Shown here: positions 7,019 to 12,544 of the stretch, piece by piece | Layout of the letters: each line of letters begins with the position of its first letter | Numbering within the stretch: position 1 is the stretch's first letter | Source of the DNA: CAYNEO01 sp964396245 | GTDB taxonomy: Bacteria > Zixibacteria > MSB-5A5 > GN15 > FEB-12 | Length of the DNA stretch: 14,087 nucleotides | Reading direction: 5' to 3' | NCBI GenBank assembly: GCA_964396245.1 | Contig: CAYNEO010000070.1 | Span: 1-14,087 of the forward strand | Position numbers and translations under genes: made by a program | The notes under the pieces: generated by a model | Database searches by the model: none | The model's input: the letters and a program-made list of their open reading frames with translations, nothing else | Told to the model about the DNA's origin: nothing

Positions 7019-8989
7019 TTAGTTTCCCTGCATGACTAAATAGGTGTTCGCTATATTTTGGACTGATTCAATAAACGTCTTTGCTTCAGGCATTTTTTCG
7101 GGAGGTAACTGGCCTCCATTGTACGTCACCGAATATTCGAACTCCACTCCGTTCTCTCGCGGCGATACAGAAGACATAACTCGTGCTATGCCGCAATCTA
7201 CCTCGCATGGCTTTATCGGTTGCGCGAGTGTCCATCCCTGCGGCAAGTTCCAGACAACACGCCGTGCCCATCTGCCCGGGCGCCCAAAACTGATTGGAAA
7301 ACAGCGTGATGAATCCTTCGGCAACGAAATCAAATCGGGGGAGAGGAGATCGAATTTGGTGAGGATAAGCTCGCCGGCAGCTGTCAACACTACGTTACCA
7401 GTGAGGTCCAAAGTCATTGTGGCAGAGTCGGGTCCCGGGTGTACGTCGAACTCAGTGATTTTTACATTCTGCAGAGAACCGGTGAGGCGCTCCTGCCAGT
7501 TCCTGACCATCTCATCTTTGGCCGTCCGCCTCCAATCGAAACTATCTTCTTCGGCCGCCAGACCGTAACAGGTAATCTCGACACGCGCCGTAATTGAACC
7601 ATCCTGGGACAGGTCTATATCCATCTTGATTTCGCGGGAACGGGCTTCAGGTGCTAGCGTCGGGAGCGCAACAGGGCCGTTCATTTCAGGGCCTAACGGA
7701 AGGACAACCGAGCCTGTTAGCTGCACCGGGATATTGCCGAGCGAGCTAGCCTGAAAGGTGGGGTCGAAGTACACCCAATCGCCTTGCCGCGACATTGCCC
7801 CGGCGAGCCCGTCTGAATCGGCGGCCACCGGTATAGCGAGGATACAGTGATTAAACTGCAGAGGACTTGGAAATGAGGGGTCTACCGGCCCGCCTGTCAT
7901 GGCAAGCACCGGCCAGGACTGGATACCAAGACACGAGAGCATGGCGCGCTCCAATGCCACCTTGTCCTTACAATCGCCGTAGCGGTTGGCCAGTGTGACC
8001 CCTGCCGGACGAGGTTGAAAACGGCCCTCACCCATTTCGACGGCAACGTAGCGAACCTCGTCGCGAACCCAGTCGGCAACAGTGCGGATACTGTCAAAAG
8101 CAGTCCCGGCATCTCGCGTCAGGCTGTCTACAAGCGACTTGAAGTCGGCCTCTCCCAGGGTATCAAGCGGCATCTGCTGCAGGGCCCACTGCGAGACCGC
8201 ACTCCAGTCACGCGAGAAGAGTCCCACTCCCTCCACCGTGCTGAAACACTGCACCAGCACGGCTCGTGCTACTTCACGCCACGGTGGCATGAACGGTTCG
8301 TCCGGCCGCAGGTCCAGGTAACGGGACTGCCATATATGATGATTGCCGTCCTGAGTATGGGTGATCGGGCCAAGGTATCTTTCCGCATAGTGGATATCCC
8401 AGCCGTCAGGCAGATCCATTTCAAAGCTCGCCTGGAGAACCGGTTGCTCAAGCTGAAAAACGAAGTGTTGGAAAAGTGCATCCCACGGAAGGCTTTCTTT
8501 GACCTTGTATTCATAGGCAACGATATCGCCGGTGCCCACTCCGGTAAACCCGGCCCGCAGAATATGGATATCGTCGTAGGAGCCGGCATCCTCGAACTTG
8601 CCGATCTCGATGATATTGTCTTCGTCGAGTTTCTCGGTTTTGCCTTTGGTATCGATGTGCCATCCATGGAGATCATCGACGTGAGTTGTCGGTGTTGTCG
8701 TTTCGGTTAAAATCGCCGCATCAGTCCCGGTACTCTTCAAAATCTTCACGGCAAAGCGAACCTCAGTTGTCGCACTGGCATCGCTGGAGATCTTGCACTT
8801 CGAAGATTTGTAAAGGACTACATACGTTGCCTTGTCCGGAAGATTTAGCGTATCGGCTGATTTGATGGCATCTTTGACCCAACTCGGTTGCGCCAATAGG
8901 CCGCACGGCAGAATAATCAAAACAGAGATGAAACTGACAATAGCAGAAAATCGATGGAAATACCTCACCCGAGTTCCCCTGCGTCTCAT
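7019..8989 (-). CDS. Exported DUF3857 / transglutaminase-like protein, active-type
   Basis: A 656-residue protein with an N-terminal hydrophobic signal (FSAIVSFISVLIILPCGLLAQ). DUF3857 spans about 55-250 and the transglutaminase core about 295-415, with a complete triad: Cys340 in YGDCKDK, His381 in FNHCILAIP and Asp409 in YFDPT. The rest is a beta-rich C-terminal domain. Members of this fold act as thiol peptidases or amide-modifying enzymes; the substrate is unknown. A GTG at codon 8 (8966-8968) is preceded by AGGGGA at a 6-nt distance, a better site than the one before the upstream ATG, so the true start may be 8968. A strong sigma-70-type promoter lies at 9013-9041. It is the first gene of a two-gene operon with its dead paralogue. 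Confidence 0.92.
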   Translation of the reverse strand: MRRRGTRVRYFHRFSAIVSFISVLIILPCGLLAQPSWVKDAIKSADTLNLPDKATYVVLYKSSKCKISSDASATTEVRFAVKILKSTGTDAAILTETTTPTTHVDDLHGWHIDTKGKTEKLDEDNIIEIGKFEDAGSYDDIHILRAGFTGVGTGDIVAYEYKVKESLPWDALFQHFVFQLEQPVLQASFEMDLPDGWDIHYAERYLGPITHTQDGNHHIWQSRYLDLRPDEPFMPPWREVARAVLVQCFSTVEGVGLFSRDWSAVSQWALQQMPLDTLGEADFKSLVDSLTRDAGTAFDSIRTVADWVRDEVRYVAVEMGEGRFQPRPAGVTLANRYGDCKDKVALERAMLSCLGIQSWPVLAMTGGPVDPSFPSPLQFNHCILAIPVAADSDGLAGAMSRQGDWVYFDPTFQASSLGNIPVQLTGSVVLPLGPEMNGPVALPTLAPEARSREIKMDIDLSQDGSITARVEITCYGLAAEEDSFDWRRTAKDEMVRNWQERLTGSLQNVKITEFDVHPGPDSATMTLDLTGNVVLTAAGELILTKFDLLSPDLISLPKDSSRCFPISFGRPGRWARRVVWNLPQGWTLAQPIKPCEVDCGIARVMSSVSPRENGVEFEYSVTYNGGQLPPEKMPEAKTFIESVQNIANTYLVMQGN

Positions 8990-9012
8990 TCCCGGATCTT
9001 TAGTGCTGATCC

Positions 9013-9041
9013 AGTATACTCTAACGACGGCTCTTTATCAA
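9013..9041 (-). promoter_or_regulatory. Sigma-70-type promoter of the DUF3857 operon
   Basis: On the minus strand TTGATA (9041-9036), 17 bp, then TATACT (9018-9013): one mismatch to consensus in each box and optimal spacing. It is followed by a short leader of about 20-40 nt before the possible starts of the transglutaminase gene. It lies between that gene and repeat B copy 3, so the operon has its own promoter independent of the serine hydrolase module. Confidence 0.7.
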
Positions 9042-9060
9042 CAAGAAAATTGCCGTTGAT

Positions 9061-9139
9061 CAGGAATCGAACGCCATACTCGCGTGGTGGGACAAGGGCT
9101 TACGCCGTATTGTGGTCAGGTTGTGACCGTTCGTGTGAC
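9061..9139 (-). repeat. Dispersed repeat B, copy 3
   Basis: AATCGAACGCCATACTCGCG, then TGGTGGGACAAGGGCTTACG, then the half-sites TTGTGGTCAGG and TTGTGACCGTT 11 bp apart. The G-rich tRNA-acceptor part on the left has been lost, and the right end diverges after CCGTT. It sits 21 bp beyond the stop of the serine hydrolase gene, the same place relative to its cargo as copy 1 has to the FG-GAP gene. Confidence 0.75.
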
Positions 9140-9160
9140 ATGCTCTGAAGTACCCGAATA

Positions 9161-10537
9161 CTAAAGCGAATGTTCGTGGATGATCCGGGTCAATTCTCTT
9201 ATCCTGGAAGTCGATGGGGCGAGATCGCAGTAGGCCAGGGCCTCATGCGTCTTGCCGGCATCGCATAGTTCTCGTGCAAGAATCTCGAACTCCTCATCTA
9301 TGAACCAGTAGCGGTACTGTTCATTCTGGTACAGCTGATCGTATCTTGTTCCGGCGGCAGTTTGTCCTGAATCGAGCAAAGTCCGAAACACATCATATGC
9401 CGCAGACTTTTTCGGCATATCGTATGGCTGCTCATAGAGAATCGCCAGAATGCGTGAGGTGATATCGACGTTTCCCCAGGCCTGGACGATATGTCCGTTA
9501 TGTTCCTTGTGATTCGTGAGCTGGACTATCAGAACCTCATCATCGCTGAGGCGCAACAGATTCGCCTTGAATCCATTGACGCTGGCGCAGATCAGGTTGA
9601 CCCGCGCTGTCTGTCCCCCGTTACCTACCGCTACCCGTTGGTACAACCACCCGTATTTGTCGAAAAACTTCTCCTTCATCTCACCGCTGAGCAACTTCTC
9701 GCCGTAAAGTGCCCTGTCCCAGAGATAGAGGTCATGCAAGTTAGAGACGAGATGGCCATAGCCAAACACAAAGGACATATCCAGATGGGGAGCATCCTGA
9801 TACCCGCTGATGAAATTGTAATGATACCCCCTGGCCATTTTCGGGATCTCCATGCCAGTTACTTCCGGCATGGTACCCGCCATTCCCAACGGTTCACATA
9901 TCTTTTCCTGCAGCAGCGCACCATACGACTTGCCGGAGACCCGTTCGATTACCATCCCCAGCAGGTAGTACCCGAAATTGCTGTACTCGTACCGTGAGCC
10001 GGGTCCGGAAGCGAGGTCAAAACTGGTGATGAGTTCCAGCATTTGTGCCTGAGAGTGATACAGTTTCTCAATCTTATCAAGATTTGGCACTCTGGGCTCA
10101 CCAACAATGCCGGACCGGTGAGTCAGGAGCTGACCGACAGTGATACCCTTACCCTTGCTCTCAGGATACTCTGTAATGATGTCTGTAAGTTTATCATCGA
10201 GATTCAGCGCGCCCTCTTCCACCAATTGCAGTATCAGCATCGCTGTGAACTGCTTTGTGGTCGATGCAATACGGAACTTGGTGTCCAGAGTATTGGGAAT
10301 CAATGAATCCCTATCGGCATAACCGGTGGCTCGCTCAAACAGGATCTCCCCCTTGACCGCGACCATAATGGTCCCATAGTACTGCTCATTTTCGTAGAAG
10401 CGATCCATCAACTCTTCGATAGCGACCACTTTCTCTTTAGTGATGTTGAGTTCCGGAAGGGAGGAATGACAACTACACATGAGGTGTATGATGATAACAA
10501 GCAGTGCCAGTGGTAGAGCATTCTTGTATCTTCTCAA
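9161..10537 (-). CDS. Serine hydrolase (class C beta-lactamase-like), lipoprotein
   Basis: A 458-residue protein of the beta-lactamase/penicillin-binding-protein-like superfamily. A hydrophobic N-terminus (LPLALLVIIIHLMCSC) with Cys at 21 and 23 suggests a lipoprotein anchored outside the inner membrane. The catalytic SxxK is S92-T-T-K95 (FRIASTTKQFTAM) and the YxN motif is Y185-S-N187 (YEYSNFGYYLLG). The third motif, normally HxG, is probably GNGG at 305-308, so the His is replaced and an insertion follows. Residues 380-458 form a helical, TPR-like tail. It starts with TTG (10535-10537) behind GAGGA with 7-nt spacing. It lies 69 nt after the RHH gene and is probably co-transcribed with it. 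Peptidase or esterase activity is more likely than antibiotic resistance. Confidence 0.9.
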   Translation of the reverse strand: MRRYKNALPLALLVIIIHLMCSCHSSLPELNITKEKVVAIEELMDRFYENEQYYGTIMVAVKGEILFERATGYADRDSLIPNTLDTKFRIASTTKQFTAMLILQLVEEGALNLDDKLTDIITEYPESKGKGITVGQLLTHRSGIVGEPRVPNLDKIEKLYHSQAQMLELITSFDLASGPGSRYEYSNFGYYLLGMVIERVSGKSYGALLQEKICEPLGMAGTMPEVTGMEIPKMARGYHYNFISGYQDAPHLDMSFVFGYGHLVSNLHDLYLWDRALYGEKLLSGEMKEKFFDKYGWLYQRVAVGNGGQTARVNLICASVNGFKANLLRLSDDEVLIVQLTNHKEHNGHIVQAWGNVDITSRILAILYEQPYDMPKKSAAYDVFRTLLDSGQTAAGTRYDQLYQNEQYRYWFIDEEFEILARELCDAGKTHEALAYCDLAPSTSRIRELTRIIHEHSL

Positions 10538-10606
10538 TGGCTAATCCTCATCAAAGGTTATCTGGCAAGCAGGTTTTTATGTGTCGCATAATGTAGCAGT
10601 ATCAGG

Positions 10607-10792
10607 CTAATTCTGTCTTGCTTCATCTTTATCTTTTGATCCTCCGACTTCTCGGTGAATTAGATCGGCGACTAAATGCTGGATGGTGGTGCCGTCGTGA
10701 GCTACGCGGATCTTCAGCTTGCGGTGAGTGGTCTCATCAAGTCGGATGTGAATCATCGGACCGCGGGGAGGTTCTTGCTTCTTCTTCGGCAT
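10607..10792 (-). CDS. Small ribbon-helix-helix (Arc/CopG-like) DNA-binding protein
   Basis: A 61-residue protein with a basic tail (MPKKKQEPPRG), a short beta-strand MIHIRLDE at about 13-20, then helices THRKLKIRVAHDGTT and IQHLVADLIHREV. This is the order of a ribbon-helix-helix repressor, which would dimerise and contact DNA through the strand. Its start has AGGAG 5 nt upstream (10798-10802), and a near-consensus promoter lies at 10821-10849. A decayed paralogue lies at 2699-2866 in the same context. It may control the serine hydrolase downstream, itself, or recombination of the element; no antitoxin partner is visible. The RHH fold is inferred from the pattern; the paralogy is directly visible. 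Confidence 0.8.
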   Translation of the reverse strand: MPKKKQEPPRGPMIHIRLDETTHRKLKIRVAHDGTTIQHLVADLIHREVGGSKDKDEARQN

Positions 10793-10820
10793 GTACGCTC
10801 CTCGTCCAATCGCCGGTTAT

Positions 10821-10849
10821 AATATATCCGATGCGAACTTGTAGGTCAA
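10821..10849 (-). promoter_or_regulatory. Sigma-70-type promoter of the RHH gene
   Basis: On the minus strand TTGACC (10849-10844), 17 bp, then TATATT (10826-10821), about 30 bp before the RHH start and followed by a Shine-Dalgarno. It would transcribe the RHH gene and probably the serine hydrolase. AT-rich sequence at the -10 box (ATATATTATAAC) is a plausible place for autoregulation. Confidence 0.7.
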
Positions 10850-10886
10850 CGATAGTAGACCACGGTGTCTCTGCTCCCGATTTCAC

Positions 10887-10980
10887 TGTGACCAAATCGT
10901 GCCCAAAACGGTATCACGTCATTCGGTGTTATTGGGGAATATAGGCTTACAAAGGCAAGGGTGGGGGTATCAAACGCCCG
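10887..10980 (-). repeat. Repeat block A, copy 2
   Basis: This is the counterpart of 3004-3097: CTGTGACCAAA and TCGTGCCCAAA half-sites 11 bp apart, ACGGTATCACG, ATTCGGTGTTATTGGGG, AGGCTTACAAAGGCAAGGG, then TGGGGGTATCAAACGCCCG. The last part is a diverged version of the tRNA-3'-like segment that recurs in perfect form 40 bp to the right in repeat B copy 4. Confidence 0.75.
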
Positions 10981-11020
10981 TCCGGCTTGTAATCTATTGA
11001 ATTGTAATTAGTTATACAAA

Positions 11021-11110
11021 TGGAGGTGGGGGGACTCGAACCCCATACTCGCGTTGTGGCACAAGGAGTTACATCCTATTGTGACCAAATTGTGACCGTT
11101 TTTTAGGGTC
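11021..11110 (-). repeat. Dispersed repeat B, copy 4 (best preserved)
   Basis: It begins TGGAGGTGGGGGGACTCGAA, followed by CCCCATACTCGCGTTGTGG, CACAAGGAGTTACATCC, and the half-sites TTGTGACCAAA and TTGTGACCGTT 11 bp apart. On the minus strand the left 24 bases read as a tRNA T-arm (GGGG-TTCGAGT-CCCC) plus acceptor 3' strand (CCACCTCCA), but no anticodon arm, D-arm or 5' acceptor strand precedes them. In the minus direction one frame stays open (NGHNLVT, then SLCHNASMGFES). This resembles the junction of an integrase-gene end with a tRNA-type attachment site; that is inference. Confidence 0.8.
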
Positions 11111-11145
11111 TCCAAATTCCTGATGCACTTGAAGTGCCCCGTATC

Positions 11146-11166
11146 AATCCGGTGTCCCCGGATTTT
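11146..11166 (+). terminator. Possible intrinsic terminator
   Basis: AATCCGG (11146-11152), a 5-nt loop TGTCC, and CCGGATT (11158-11164), followed on the plus strand by a short T-run that begins within the stem (TTTT at 11163-11166). The T-run is short and no plus-strand gene ends just before it, so it is weak. On the minus strand it could lie in a leader. Confidence 0.3.
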
Positions 11167-11254
11167 CTGGTTAACGTAGTGCGGGTTGCCTTTCTAGCGC
11201 CGGCTACTTAACGATTAATTACTATGATGATCCACCCCGCCTGAGGACAGTGGG

Positions 11255-11283
11255 TTGACCTGCCTAATTCGATGAATCATATT
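11255..11283 (+). promoter_or_regulatory. Possible promoter of the PAS regulator remnant
   Basis: TTGACC (11255-11260), 17 bp, then CATATT (11278-11283), about 50 bp before the GTG start of the PAS frame. The -35 is good, the -10 moderate. Confidence 0.35.
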
Positions 11284-11333
11284 TAAGTAAGTACGATCAG
11301 CATCATGCTATCCCGAACCGAAGCTCATGCGCG

Positions 11334-11946
11334 GTGCTAAAACAAGTGGAGGTCGTTACTTTGCGACGGCCTCAAGGCAGTCTCGCCTGTGATAAACTCC
11401 TTACCATCCTGGAGAGCATCTCTGACGGAGTTTTCGCTGTAAATGAAGACCTCCGGATTGTATCCCTCAACGCGGCAGCGGAGAGAATCACCGGCTATAC
11501 TGCCGCGGAAGCCATAGGGCAACCCTGCCGTACAATTCTCAATTCCAACATATGCAGTGACAGCTGTGCTCTTCGTCAAACCATGGCAACCGGTGAGGCA
11601 ATCGTCAATCGACCGGTATGCCTGACCAACAGAAGCGGCAAACGCGTTCCGATTAGCATTTCGACTGCCCTGCTTCGCAATAGCAGGGACGGGTAATCGG
11701 TGGAGTGGAGACGTTTCGCGACCTTGATCTGGTAGAACGACTACGGCAGGAGTACGAAGGCAAACACTCCTTTGAAAACATCGTGAGACAAAGCAAGCGA
11801 ACGCTGGAATTACTCGGGATGAGATCGCTCAGAAGAAACAACCGGCGCCGTGACAAGACCGCCGAAGAAAACAGGGCACTCATACATCCACGCTCTACCG
11901 AGAAATGAGGGGGCTTGGTCTGAAGATTCCGACAAAAGAAGACTGA
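11334..11946 (+). pseudogene. PAS / sigma-54 activator remnant, AAA+ domain deleted
   Basis: The GTG-started first frame holds a PAS domain at about residues 22-115 (ILESISDGVFAVNEDLRI, NAAAERITGYTAAEAIGQPC, then ICSDSCALRQT, with two Cys typical of PAS domains in this regulator class). It stops at a TAA (11694-11696). Dropping one base earlier restores VIGGVETFRDLDLVERLRQE, then the linker YEGKHSFENIVRQSK, where the AAA+ domain should begin. Instead it passes at once to a Fis-like tail: LRRNNRRRDKTAEE, then after another shift STLYREMRGLGLKIPTKED and a TGA at 11944-11946. So about 240 residues of the sigma-54-contacting ATPase are absent and there are two frameshifts. A canonical activator is excluded. 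The family assignment from PAS, linker and HTH order is strong. Confidence 0.8.
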
Positions 11947-12109
11947 TCACCACACTGGCCGCATCATGCAAATACGCATGGTGCCCTCGGCGAAGCCGTG
12001 CAGTAATGCATTACGTCAGTTCTCGCCAACCTCTCCAATGCCATCCAGGGTCTCTCTAAGTGTTTCCGTCGCAATTGATTGGTCTATTTTTCAACATTTT
12101 GAAGCCTTT
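11947..12109. other. Gap between the regulator remnant and the sigma-54 promoter
   Basis: No recognised gene. Short open frames exist (one starting ATG at 11965) but look unlike proteins. The right part is AT-rich (TTGATTGGTCTATTTTTCAA), as expected upstream of a sigma-54 promoter. I could not identify a symmetrical activator-binding site. Confidence 0.4.
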
Positions 12110-12125
12110 TCGCACACGCTTTGCT
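12110..12125 (+). promoter_or_regulatory. Sigma-54 (-24/-12) promoter candidate
   Basis: TCGCAC, 5 bp, TTGCT, against consensus TGGCAC-N5-TTGCW: one mismatch, in the -24 GG pair, with exact spacing. It lies about 40 bp before the start of the small Cys-motif gene and just downstream of a sigma-54 activator remnant, which makes it more credible than the sequence alone. The expected transcript start is near 12136, before the Shine-Dalgarno at 12154. Confidence 0.5.
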
Positions 12126-12165
12126 TGATGATACAACGGGACGACTCGACGCGAAGGAGGCGGCG

Positions 12166-12360
12166 ATGATAGCGAGAGACGATGCTCAGAAGCCAGTTGT
12201 CGGCCACGGCGTTTTGCATCCTGGTGCTAGACCGATGCAGGTCTTCAAAGATGACGATGGTTGTCTTTGGCTCTGCGACAAGGGTGTTGACCCCAGAAAA
12301 GGCTTCGAACAGCAGGACTGCTGGCGGTGCAAAGATCTGGCATTCACGCGCAACGACTAA
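12166..12360 (+). CDS. Small protein with CxxxC and CxxC motifs
   Basis: A 64-residue soluble protein. The ATG at 12166 is chosen because a perfect AAGGAGG (12154-12160) lies 5 nt upstream; an internal ATG at 12235 has none. The core MQVFKDDDGCLWLCDKGVDP has Cys33 and Cys37, and QQDCWRCKDLAFTRND at the end has Cys52 and Cys55, so four Cys could bind one metal or Fe-S centre. The C-terminal part looks like a conserved family found beside Mrp-type ATPases in anaerobes, which I recall without a name. It lies between a sigma-54 promoter candidate and the mrp-like gene, so a role in Fe-S or redox metabolism is plausible but unproven. Confidence 0.7.
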   Translation: MIARDDAQKPVVGHGVLHPGARPMQVFKDDDGCLWLCDKGVDPRKGFEQQDCWRCKDLAFTRND

Positions 12361-12400
12361 TGGCAAGCCGGTACTCGGATGGTGGCGGGTGTGCACAGAT

Positions 12401-12418
12401 ACGGCGTCCTGACGCCGT
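12401..12418. repeat. Perfect inverted repeat
   Basis: ACGGCGTC (12401-12408), CT, then GACGCCGT (12411-12418): eight perfect pairs around two bases. It lies between the small Cys gene and mrp. No T-run follows. It could be an operator or an RNA hairpin affecting mrp expression. Confidence 0.55.
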
Positions 12419-12429
12419 TCGAAGTGGAG

Positions 12430-12458
12430 CAGCCGCCTCTCACGATCGGGGGCGGCTG
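12430..12458. repeat. Inverted repeat (hairpin)
   Basis: CAGCCGCC (12430-12437) pairs with GGCGGCTG (12451-12458) around a 13-nt loop. It follows the hairpin at 12401 and precedes mrp by about 85 bp. Without a T-run it is not a clear terminator; transcript processing or attenuation is possible. Confidence 0.5.
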
Positions 12459-12544
12459 TCACATTCATTCGACAACTTGTTCGGTCGCGGCGTGCGTATC
12501 TTCAATCACACACGTATTTCACATTATCAACGGAGACCTCAGCC

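Larger units (their letters stand above)
11111..11333. other. Intergenic switch region between minus-strand and plus-strand genes
   Basis: No gene seen. It holds a 13-bp palindrome GCACTTGAAGTGC (11125-11137), a GC-rich hairpin (11146-11164) and a promoter-like pair (11255-11283). It separates the repeat-bounded modules from the plus-strand regulator remnant. Confidence 0.5.

Noticed and set aside
8015..8710. 231-residue plus-strand open frame
   Set aside because: It is antisense to the active transglutaminase-like gene across its catalytic region.
9161..10537. Antibiotic-resistance beta-lactamase
   Set aside because: The lipoprotein anchor, TPR-like tail and missing HxG/KTG motif fit the broad serine hydrolase family better.
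10607..10792. A toxin-antitoxin pair with the RHH gene as antitoxin
   Set aside because: The next gene is a 458-residue lipoprotein hydrolase, and no small toxin-like ORF lies on either side.
11021..11062. A complete tRNA gene on the minus strand
   Set aside because: Only the T-arm and acceptor 3' strand are present; no anticodon arm, D-arm or matching 5' acceptor precedes them.
224..11110. CRISPR array or classic integron attC array
   Set aside because: The repeats are 2-6 kb apart with gene-sized intervals. They lack the fold-back symmetry and R'/R'' core sites expected of attC, and no IntI gene is present.
12121..12165. Extending the small Cys protein upstream to 12121
   Set aside because: That start (TTG) overlaps the sigma-54 -12 element and lacks a ribosome-binding site, while ATG 12166 has a perfect AAGGAGG.
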